From the NCBI GenBank assembly GCA_023430315.1, contig JAEZAW010000125.1, positions 1 through 7,448 of the forward strand: a DNA stretch of 7,448 nucleotides. The letters run 5' to 3'. The notes under the pieces are model-generated. The model searched no databases, was not told the origin of the DNA, and saw only the letters and a program-made list of their open reading frames with translations. The first letter of the stretch is position 1. Each line of letters starts with the position of its first letter. Positions 1 to 5,491 of the stretch are shown here, piece by piece. Source of the DNA: Pseudomonadota bacterium (GTDB lineage: Bacteria > Pseudomonadota > Alphaproteobacteria > Rhizobiales > Hyphomicrobiaceae). The translations under genes were made by a program, and so were the position numbers.

Positions 1-424
1 CGAGTCGGCCGATGAACGAAAAGAGGTATTCCGGCGCGTCGCCATCGCGCTGCGCGGCGTGTTCGTTCGCGAGGAGAAAGGACCAGCTTCGCGCCCAGGG
101 AAAAGACTTGGTCAGCGAGCAGTAGACGCCGGGCATGAATGGGTACGGCCAATCGCACTCGGAAAATACGAAGGCAGGGCCTGCGCGCTTGGCGCTGCGT
201 AGGAGCTTATCGACGCCGACGTGGCCGATTTCCACGAACAGCGTCAGGTCGAACGGCTCGTTTCCCTCCGCGATCCGATACTTCTGCAGAGTCGCGCGAT
301 CTCTGAGCTGAAGCAATCGCTTAAGCGCGTAGTTGTTGCGATCGCCGAGACTATCGAGCTGAACAGCGAGCGGGCGGGAGGACTTCGCCTGAAGAAGGCT
401 GGTTGGGAGCGGACCAGGATCCAT
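1..424 (-). CDS. Exostosin-like (GT47-type) glycosyltransferase, N-terminal part, cut by window edge
   Basis: An open frame on the minus strand starts at the ATG at 424-422 and stays open for 141 codons to the left edge, so the C-terminus is missing. An in-frame TGA lies two codons upstream, which makes this the first possible ATG; GGGGAG at 441-436 is a plausible ribosome-binding site 11 nt away. There is no signal peptide or membrane segment. Visible blocks are DLTLFVEIGHVG (59-70), FVFSECDWPYPFMPGVYCSL (85-104) and YLFSFIGRL (133-141). The last resembles the LFSF(V/I)G strand of exostosin-like glycosyltransferases, and the middle block resembles the segment those proteins carry before it. 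The gene starts 37 nt after the membrane fusion protein stop, so it is probably the fourth gene of the exporter operon and may glycosylate the exported molecule. The family call is from memory of motifs and moderately uncertain; that it is a real gene is much surer. Confidence 0.68.
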   Translation of the reverse strand, partial: MDPGPLPTSLLQAKSSRPLAVQLDSLGDRNNYALKRLLQLRDRATLQKYRIAEGNEPFDLTLFVEIGHVGVDKLLRSAKRAGPAFVFSECDWPYPFMPGVYCSLTKSFPWARSWSFLLANEHAAQRDGDAPEYLFSFIGRL

Positions 425-461
425 ATCTCAGGCGGCTCCCCATGCCGGTTGAGGCGACCCC

Positions 462-1562
462 TCAGTTCGTCCGCCGCGCGGCACCGTCGACGGTTTCGAT
501 CGGCTTGAAGAACACGTCGACGCGCATGCCGGGCAGCAGTGGCGGCTGGCCTTCCATGTCGGCCACGACCTCGAGCACATCCACGTCATTGGGACGGCGA
601 GGCCCGCGCTGACCGAGCTTACCAGGCCCGAGGGCAGGCGCGAGGCTCACGACCTTGCCGACGAATTCGCGACCCGGATAGGCATCCGACTTCACGATCA
701 CGTTCTGGCCGACGCGCACTTTTGCAGCATCGCGCTCCTCGACCTCGGCACGCACCTTCAGCGACGAAACATCGCCCATCGTCAGCAGCACCTGCTCCGG
801 CGAGGGTGTCGCCGTTTCGCCTGCGCGCGCGCTAACGTTCAGGACCGTGCCGTCCCGCGGCGCGCGAACGCGCGTACGTTCGAGCGCGGTCAGCGCCAGC
901 GCCAGCTCCGCGCGGGCCGCCGTAAACCCGGCTTCGGCACGGGTCGGCAGCGCAATTCCCTGCGCCGTTTCAGCCTTCCTCAGTGCCGCGCGCTCGTTCT
1001 CGAGCCGGGTCTCGGCATTGCGGACGCCCTGACGGCGCTCATTGAGCCGGTCGAGGTTCGCCGACGAACCATCGCGACGATGCGCGAGGTACGCTGCATC
1101 GAATTCCGCGCGCGCCTGCGAGAGCGCATACTCCGCTTCGACGTTTGCATCCTCGGCCTGGCGACGCGCGCGCACCAGATCGGTCGTGCCGTCGGTTGTA
1201 TCGCGCTCGCGCTTGCGGACTGCGGCCTCGGCACGCGCCCCATGCACGCGCGCCAGCGCCTCGTCATCGCTCAGGCGAACCAGAAGATCACCCGCCGTCA
1301 CCCGGTCGTTCGGCTGCACCGTCACCTCGACGATGCGGCCGGGCGTCACCGCGCCCATACGGATCTCGCCGCCATTCGGCTCGACGCGCCCCGGTGCTGC
1401 AGCATCCCATGAGACCTTGGGCAGCGGCTTCGCCGTCGTCTGCGCGTTCAGCCGGCCGGAGATGTTCGCCGACGGGATGAAGTACGATGCGCCTGCCACG
1501 ACCGCGGCAGCGATCACGAACGCTAAGAACAGGCTGGAGATCGTCGAGCGGTTGCTATCCAT
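462..1562 (-). CDS. DevB-type HlyD-family membrane fusion (periplasmic adaptor) protein of an ABC exporter
   Basis: This 366-residue adaptor should link the inner-membrane permease and ATPase to a TolC-like outer-membrane channel. Residues 9-29 form one N-terminal membrane anchor with a short cytoplasmic end. Two half lipoyl/biotinyl motifs follow: one around 57-99 (PGRVEPNGGEIRMGAVTPGR, then VKxGD-like VTAGDLL) and one at 232-262 (RAPRDGTVLNVSARAGE). Between them, residues 102-231 are rich in Ala, Arg and Glu, as in the alpha-helical hairpin that contacts TolC. The beta-barrel part (266-352) ends in NDVDVLEVV and LLPGMRVDVFF, which closely resemble the DevB ending. The start ATG overlaps the ATPase stop by 8 nt (1555-1562), which implies translational coupling. 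The length is close to that of other DevB-like adaptors. The cargo cannot be read from this protein. An alternative is a MacA-type macrolide or peptide adaptor, but the DevC-type permease beside it favours DevB. Confidence 0.9.
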   Translation of the reverse strand: MDSNRSTISSLFLAFVIAAAVVAGASYFIPSANISGRLNAQTTAKPLPKVSWDAAAPGRVEPNGGEIRMGAVTPGRIVEVTVQPNDRVTAGDLLVRLSDDEALARVHGARAEAAVRKRERDTTDGTTDLVRARRQAEDANVEAEYALSQARAEFDAAYLAHRRDGSSANLDRLNERRQGVRNAETRLENERAALRKAETAQGIALPTRAEAGFTAARAELALALTALERTRVRAPRDGTVLNVSARAGETATPSPEQVLLTMGDVSSLKVRAEVEERDAAKVRVGQNVIVKSDAYPGREFVGKVVSLAPALGPGKLGQRGPRRPNDVDVLEVVADMEGQPPLLPGMRVDVFFKPIETVDGAARRTN

Positions 1563-2382
1563 GGGACTTCATCTTCCGTTTCTTCGCGAAGCTGGCGCTG
1601 CCGGCAGAGGCGCTTTGCGTCGCCTGCTCGCTGCGGGCCTCTTCGAGGGGAATGGTCGGGGGCGGCGAGACGATTGCGTCGCGCACCCGCTCGGGGCGCT
1701 CGTCGCTGACGATCAGGCCGTCCTCGATGTGAATAATGCGGTCGGCATAGGGAAGTGTGCGGTGGTCGTGCGTCACAGCCAGCACGGCGTGGCTCTTGTC
1801 CTTGGCGATCTCGGAGAGGAGCTGCATGACGGACTGGCCGTTCTCGCTGTCGAGGGCGGCCGTCGGCTCGTCCGCGAGAAGCAGCGACGGCGCGCTCGCC
1901 AGCGCACGAGCGACAGCGACGCGCTGCTGCTCACCGCCCGACATGTTGCCCGGGTAGGACTTGAACTTGTGCGAGAGCCCGACCTTGGTCAGCGCCTCAC
2001 GCGCCTGATCGGCGGCGAGACGGCCCCGGCGCCCACGCACGTCGAGCGCGAGGCGGACGTTCTCCACCGCATTGAGCGTCGGGAACAGGTTGTAGGACTG
2101 GAAGACGAAACCGATGTGCCGCCGGCGCACGTCGGCGAGCGCCTCCGGTCCGAGATTGGCGGTGTCCGTGCCGGCAACGCGGATATTCCCCGAGGTCGGC
2201 CCGAGAATGCACCCGAGGATCGAGAGCAGCGTCGTCTTGCCCGAGCCCGAAGGCCCCATGAGCAGCGTCAGCTCGCCGGCCTTGAGCGAGATGCTCACGC
2301 CTTTCAGTGCGCGCACGAGGCCGGCGCCCTGGCCGAGCTCCTTGACGACATCGGTGGCTTCGAGAACGACGTCGCTGCTCAT
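1555..2382 (-). CDS. DevA-type ABC transporter ATP-binding protein (LolD/MacB/FtsE class)
   Basis: This 275-residue cytoplasmic ATPase powers the exporter. All nucleotide-binding motifs are intact: Walker A GPSGSGKTT (43-51), Q-loop FQSYNLFP (94-101, Gln95), signature MSGGEQQR (147-154), Walker B LLLADEP (167-173), D-loop AALD (175-178) and the H-switch THD (204-206). Met in place of Leu in the signature is a mild variant. I start the gene at the ATG at 2382-2380 (MSSDVVLEATDVVKEL), because it forms an ATGA overlap with the permease stop and begins just before the first conserved strand. An upstream in-frame start would add 23 residues lying wholly inside the permease gene. The C-terminal 45 or so residues (about 228-275) are a low-complexity Pro, Ser, Ala and Lys tail ending KKRKMKSHG, beyond the usual end of this family. 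The gene is flanked by permease and adaptor in one operon. Confidence 0.93.
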   Translation of the reverse strand: MSSDVVLEATDVVKELGQGAGLVRALKGVSISLKAGELTLLMGPSGSGKTTLLSILGCILGPTSGNIRVAGTDTANLGPEALADVRRRHIGFVFQSYNLFPTLNAVENVRLALDVRGRRGRLAADQAREALTKVGLSHKFKSYPGNMSGGEQQRVAVARALASAPSLLLADEPTAALDSENGQSVMQLLSEIAKDKSHAVLAVTHDHRTLPYADRIIHIEDGLIVSDERPERVRDAIVSPPPTIPLEEARSEQATQSASAGSASFAKKRKMKSHG

Positions 2383-3506
2383 CGTGCAAACACCATGGCC
2401 GGATCGAGCTTCGTTACTTTCACGATCGCCGAGACGGCCGAGATCGCGCACATCGCGAACGTCAGCACGAACAGGCCGATGGCGAGGCCCGGCGTCATCA
2501 GGATCGGCAATGCGGTCTGCTCACTGAAGTGGACGACGACCATGGCAATGGACATGCCGAGGATGTAGCCGAGGATGGCCGAGAACGCCGCCTGCGCGAG
2601 GATCACGCGGTGGATGTAGCCCGCCGACGACCCGAGCGCGCGCAGCGTCGCGAATTCCCTGAGGTGATCCTTTGTGCTCGAGTAGAGCGTCTGCGCGACG
2701 ATCACCGTGCCGACAAGAACGCCGAGAATGGCGCCACCAATGAGCGCCACGCCCGCACCCGTGCCGAACAGCCAGTGGTCGAGGCTTCGGTCGCGGAACT
2801 CGGCCTGCGTCAGCACGTCGACATTGGAAAGGCGCGACTTGATCTCCGTGCGCACGGCCTCGGTCGTTGCAGGATCATCCAGCTTGACGAGGAAGAACGT
2901 CGCTTGGTTCGGCTCGAGGCCGAGCATGGAACGAGCTCGGCTCAGCGTCGTGAAAACGTAAGGCGCCATAGTGAAAGAGCGAATGCCGTCGGTCAGCGCC
3001 GCGACCTTGAGGCGCGTCTGCTCGACCTGGGCGATGTCGGAGATGCGCGTGACGCCGAGGTTCTCCATGTAGGTCTTGTCGACGGCGACGGCGAACGGTT
3101 CGGTCAGTGAGGCGGGCGTGCCCTGCACGACGTTCCAGGGCTGGAGGCCACCGGCCTCGGGATCCGCACCGACGAGCACGATCAGCGCCGAGCCGCCGGC
3201 CGGCTTGCGCCACTCCGTGAACGCGACGGCGAGCGGCGTCACGCTCTTGACGCCCGGCACCGAGAGAACGGCATGGCGCTCGCGGCCCGAGAGCTGGCCT
3301 GCCTCCTCGAAGCTCTTGGCGCCGAACGAGGTCACCCAGATCTCGCCCTGGGCATTGTCGATCATCGAGATGATCATCTTGCGGGCGCCCTGGTAGAGCC
3401 CGAGCTGAACCGCAACCAGCACGATCGCGAAAAGGATGCCGACGAGCGTCACTGCGAGGCGCACGCGGTCATGAACGAGGTTACGAAACGCAAGCGTCAA
3501 AACCAT
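2379..3506 (-). CDS. DevC-type (FtsX/MacB-like) ABC transporter permease
   Basis: This 375-residue inner-membrane permease has the four-helix FtsX/MacB layout: a membrane segment at about 17-36, a large periplasmic domain at about 45-245, then three segments at about 251-273, 301-325 and 340-363. Between helices two and three is REFATLRALGSS (283-294), the cytoplasmic coupling stretch typical of FtsX-like permeases. The protein ends KLDPAMVFAR, like the DPAxVF ending of DevC-family members. The N-terminal LAFRNLVHDRVRLAVTLVGI and the periplasmic EIWVTSFGAKSFE also suit DevC, which differs from MacB in that the ATPase is a separate protein. AAGGA at 3526-3522 is the nearest ribosome-binding-like sequence, 15 nt from the ATG and so rather far. 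It is the first gene of the minus-strand operon; its stop overlaps the ATPase start by 4 nt. It probably works as a dimer with two ATPase subunits. Confidence 0.9.
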   Translation of the reverse strand: MVLTLAFRNLVHDRVRLAVTLVGILFAIVLVAVQLGLYQGARKMIISMIDNAQGEIWVTSFGAKSFEEAGQLSGRERHAVLSVPGVKSVTPLAVAFTEWRKPAGGSALIVLVGADPEAGGLQPWNVVQGTPASLTEPFAVAVDKTYMENLGVTRISDIAQVEQTRLKVAALTDGIRSFTMAPYVFTTLSRARSMLGLEPNQATFFLVKLDDPATTEAVRTEIKSRLSNVDVLTQAEFRDRSLDHWLFGTGAGVALIGGAILGVLVGTVIVAQTLYSSTKDHLREFATLRALGSSAGYIHRVILAQAAFSAILGYILGMSIAMVVVHFSEQTALPILMTPGLAIGLFVLTFAMCAISAVSAIVKVTKLDPAMVFAR

Positions 3507-3920
3507 GGGAATGCCGAACTGTCCTTGCCTGACGCTACAAAAACCTGAATGCCCACCCGGCCCGCGGTCTTAAACCCTCGCGAGCAGCCTCTGAAGCGAG
3601 GCTCAGCTCCCCGATCGTCCATTCTGGAAGCGGCTTCGGGAAGATGCGTGCCCAAAGCCCTTGATGAGCCCGTTATATAGGGAAGGCGGCGAAGCGGTGC
3701 CACCTGCGGCAATCGTAGTAAATCGACACTGCCGTCCCGACGCCGGCCCGAGATGCGTGCGCATCGGACCCGCTGACGCCTGCCGAATACCTCTTCGTGT
3801 GAGGCAAAATCAAGGCGGCCGTTTGAGCCTGTGTCGCCTTGCCGCTGCCACACTTGAAGAATTTACCACCCACATCCGTTGCCTTGACCCTGCTCCGGCA
3901 GCTCAGAACAGGATGATGCC
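3507..3920. promoter_or_regulatory. Divergent intergenic region between the exporter operon and the DUF2147 gene
   Basis: These 414 bases separate two diverging genes and should contain both promoters. I found no convincing gene: the frames open here have arginine-, proline- and serine-rich shadow composition and no ribosome-binding site. Visible structure includes the inverted repeats AGCCTC/GAGGCT (3586-3603) in the exporter leader, GATGCG/CGCATC (3752-3765), and CAAGGCG/CGCCTTG (3811-3817 with 3835-3841). AGATGCGTGC occurs twice, at 3642-3651 and 3751-3760. On the minus strand TATATA (3679-3674) is the best -10-like hexamer, but the hexamer 17 nt upstream, TGGCAC, is a poor -35. TTGACC at 3884-3889 resembles a -35 box for the rightward gene, without a good -10. 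None of these promoter parts is secure. Confidence 0.45.
3910..3913 (+). promoter_or_regulatory. Ribosome-binding site of the DUF2147 gene
   Basis: AGGA lies 7 nt before the ATG at 3921. It settles the start, because the two ATGs just upstream (3913 and 3916) are in other frames. Confidence 0.6.
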
Positions 3921-4526
3921 ATGGCCACGATATTCCTCAGCAAAGAGCGCGTGCGCCGCAGTCTGGCGGCCACCCTACCGATAACACTCAGTGCGATGAT
4001 CATCGCCGCCGTCGGGCTCGTCGTTCCCGCGGCCGAAGCCCAGCAGCAACCCGCGCGTAAAGGGGCTCAGGCCGCTGTGCCTGCGGTGCCAGCGCCCTCG
4101 CCCACGCCTCAGGGCCTCTGGATCGACCATACGGGCCGCGGTGCCGTCGAGATCGCACCTTGCGTCCCCGAGGCGGCACCCGGCACGCCCGAGGCCGCAA
4201 ACCTCTGCGGGCGCATTGTCTGGATGAAAGAGCCGAACGATCCAAAGGGTCAGCCCCTGCGCGACACCCTCAACAAGAATGCCGCCCGGCGCAGCCAGCC
4301 GATCTGCGGCCTCCAGATCATCGGCGACGTCAAGCCGCAACGCGATGGCTCGTGGGACAAAGGTTGGATCTACGACCCCGAGCAGGGCTCGTCATTCGAC
4401 CTCGAGCTCAGCCTGCGCAATCCCGAGACGCTTCAGGTAAAGGGCTACATGGGCGTGAAGTTCCTGAGCGAGACCTTCGTGTGGCGCCGCGCCAAGGAAG
4501 CCCCGCCGAAGTGCAGCGGGGTGTGA
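3921..4526 (+). CDS. Secreted DUF2147 family protein
   Basis: This 201-residue protein has a basic N-terminus (KERVRR, 8-13), a hydrophobic stretch (about 15-37) and a likely signal-peptidase site after PAAEA (residue 40), so it should be exported to the periplasm. A Gln-, Pro- and Ala-rich linker (41-64) follows. The DUF2147 domain runs from about 65 to 191: GLWIDHTGRGAVEI (65-78), LCGRIVWM (95-102), a Pro- and Asp-rich loop at 105-114, PICGLQII (127-134), WDKGWIYDPEQGSSFDLEL (145-163), LQVKGYMGVKF (171-181) and the closing FVWRR (186-190). Four cysteines (81, 96, 129, 198) could form disulfides in the periplasm. DUF2147 is a small lipocalin-like beta-barrel family, widespread in proteobacteria and without an established biochemical role. 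It is divergent from the exporter operon, and 76 nt precede the next gene on its strand. Confidence 0.9.
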   Translation: MATIFLSKERVRRSLAATLPITLSAMIIAAVGLVVPAAEAQQQPARKGAQAAVPAVPAPSPTPQGLWIDHTGRGAVEIAPCVPEAAPGTPEAANLCGRIVWMKEPNDPKGQPLRDTLNKNAARRSQPICGLQIIGDVKPQRDGSWDKGWIYDPEQGSSFDLELSLRNPETLQVKGYMGVKFLSETFVWRRAKEAPPKCSGV

Positions 4527-4572
4527 GGACGCGCTTCTCGAATCTCCCAAAACACCGCACGTGCTAGGCTTT

Positions 4573-4601
4573 GGAGGACACCTCTGACAAGGTGGGCCTC
4601 C
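4573..4601 (+). promoter_or_regulatory. Stem-loop enclosing the ribosome-binding site of the kelch-like gene
   Basis: GGAGG (4573-4577) can pair with CCTCC (4597-4601), and CACCT (4579-4583) with AGGTG (4590-4594). This leaves a CTGACA loop and a small A/GG internal loop, for ten base pairs in all. The hairpin ends one base before the ATG at 4603, and the only well-spaced ribosome-binding sequence, AAGGTG (4589-4594, 8 nt from the ATG), is buried in the 3' arm. There is no T-run, so it is not a standard terminator. The pairing is read directly; a role in translation control is inference. Confidence 0.5.
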
Positions 4602-4602
4602 G

Positions 4603-5355
4603 ATGTCCAAGCCAGACGATAAAGTTGCCGCCGTCACATTTGGCCGCGCGCGAGCGGCTGCACTCAAATCGCCACGCTACGGAAATGGCAATCCGGAGCT
4701 GATCGAGAACGCCTTCTGGGAGCTCATGATCCGCCAGAGGCGGCAAGCTTACTGGGCGCGCGGTATCTTCGATCTTCCCGTCGACTGGCCGGCGCACAGG
4801 CGAATGGCCGCGACCTCAGCCTGGCGCGATTACGCCGACGGCCCGGTGTTCTGCTTCACGCGCTTTGGGCGCACGGTTACGCAGCTTCCCGACGGCCGTC
4901 TGGTGTACATCGGCGGCGAACATGAGGATTGGTACGACCCCGACTTCTGCATCTACAATGATGTCGTCGTCGAGCACCCGGATGGCAACTTCGACATTTA
5001 TGCCTACCCGCGAGATATTTTCCCGCCGACCGACTTCCACACCGCGACGCTCGTTGGCGACGTCATCTATGTGATTGGCTCGCTCGGCTACAAGGATCTG
5101 CGGAAAGCTGGCGAGACGCCGGTTTACGTCCTCGACACGGACCGGTTTTCGATCCGCCCCCTGCCAACCGCCGGCGACGCTCCCGGGTGGATTTCGTTCC
5201 ATACGGCTGTCCTCGACAGGTCCATTGAGACCATCCACATCGCCGGAGGCCAGATCGCGGCCCAAACAATGACGCTCGAGCCGAATGCCCGTGGTTTCAG
5301 CCTCGATCTGAAGACGGGGCATTGGCGCGCCAGCACAGGCGAAGCCATTCCCTGA
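4603..5355 (+). CDS. Kelch-like beta-propeller protein of unknown function
   Basis: This 250-residue protein has no signal peptide or membrane segment and should be cytoplasmic. The N-terminal 80 residues look helical and charged (for example ELIENAFWELMIRQRRQAYW, 32-51). The rest contains about three kelch-like strand sets. The first has FTRFGRTVTQLPDGRLVYIGGEHEDW (85-110) and continues through YDPDFCIYND (111-120). The second is FHTATLVGDVIYVIGSLGY (145-163), followed by PVYVLDTDRFSIRPLP (173-188). The third is FHTAVLDRSIETIHIAGGQI (199-218), followed by GFSLDLKTGHW (231-241). The paired pattern of hydrophobic strand, Gly-Gly or Gly-Ser, then an aromatic 'D..T..W' strand is kelch-like. Three blades are too few for a closed six- or seven-blade propeller, so it may pair with another chain or use the N-terminal part. 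Acidic and aromatic residues cluster at 105-120. No enzyme motif is recognised. The start is fixed by AAGGTG upstream, which is caught in a hairpin. Confidence 0.78.
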   Translation: MSKPDDKVAAVTFGRARAAALKSPRYGNGNPELIENAFWELMIRQRRQAYWARGIFDLPVDWPAHRRMAATSAWRDYADGPVFCFTRFGRTVTQLPDGRLVYIGGEHEDWYDPDFCIYNDVVVEHPDGNFDIYAYPRDIFPPTDFHTATLVGDVIYVIGSLGYKDLRKAGETPVYVLDTDRFSIRPLPTAGDAPGWISFHTAVLDRSIETIHIAGGQIAAQTMTLEPNARGFSLDLKTGHWRASTGEAIP

Positions 5356-5405
5356 CCGGCCCAGGCATAGCACCCAGCTGCCCAAGAGGTTGGCGACGCG
5401 CCAGT

Positions 5406-5430
5406 CGCTTGGTAGACATAATACCAAGCG
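5406..5430. promoter_or_regulatory. Perfect 9-bp inverted repeat upstream of the gamma-glutamyltransferase gene, likely operator
   Basis: CGCTTGGTA (5406-5414) and TACCAAGCG (5422-5430) are exact reverse complements around the 7-base centre GACATAA. The site lies midway in the 136-bp gap, 61 nt before the ATG at 5492. The centre contains CATAAT (5417-5422), close to a -10 box; TTGGCG at 5390-5395 is -35-like but 21 nt away, which is too far for a good sigma-70 promoter. No T-run follows, so a terminator is less likely than an operator for a dimeric regulator. The regulator is unknown. Confidence 0.5.
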
Positions 5431-5480
5431 CATCCCGCGCCCCATCCTCATGATCCGTGGCGCGACCCGCCGACCCCTAC

Positions 5481-5485
5481 AGGAG
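5481..5485 (+). promoter_or_regulatory. Ribosome-binding site deciding the gamma-glutamyltransferase start
   Basis: AGGAG lies 6 nt before the ATG at 5492. It favours this start over an in-frame TTG at 5390, which would add 34 Arg- and Pro-rich residues and cover the operator-like repeat. Confidence 0.75.
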
Positions 5486-5491
5486 CTTTCG

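Noticed and set aside
2383..2451. A 23-residue N-terminal extension of the ABC ATPase
   Set aside because: It lies inside the permease gene, precedes the first family strand, and the ATGA overlap start at 2382 is much better.
1042..2568. A 508-codon open frame on the plus strand
   Set aside because: It is antisense to the adaptor and ATPase genes, runs across both and into the permease, has Arg-, Ala- and Ser-rich shadow composition, and the opposite strand carries clear family motifs.
2529..3110. A 193-codon plus-strand open frame
   Set aside because: It lies antisense to the permease, is rich in Arg and acidic residues, and has no recognisable domain; GC-rich codon use readily opens such frames.
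3687..3702. TGGCAC on the minus strand as a sigma-54 -24 element
   Set aside because: The matching -12 TTGC element is absent at the required spacing.
3497..3984. Open frames on both strands within the divergent intergenic region (3497-3853 minus, 3661-3984 plus)
   Set aside because: Both overlap starts of real genes, lack ribosome-binding sites and have biased, motif-free composition.
4557..4564. GCACGTGC palindrome after the DUF2147 gene
   Set aside because: Eight-base palindromes are common in GC-rich DNA, and nothing nearby ties it to a promoter.
5390..5491. TTG start giving the gamma-glutamyltransferase 34 more residues
   Set aside because: The extra residues are Arg- and Pro-rich, no ribosome-binding site suits the TTG, and AGGAG sits 6 nt before the ATG at 5492.
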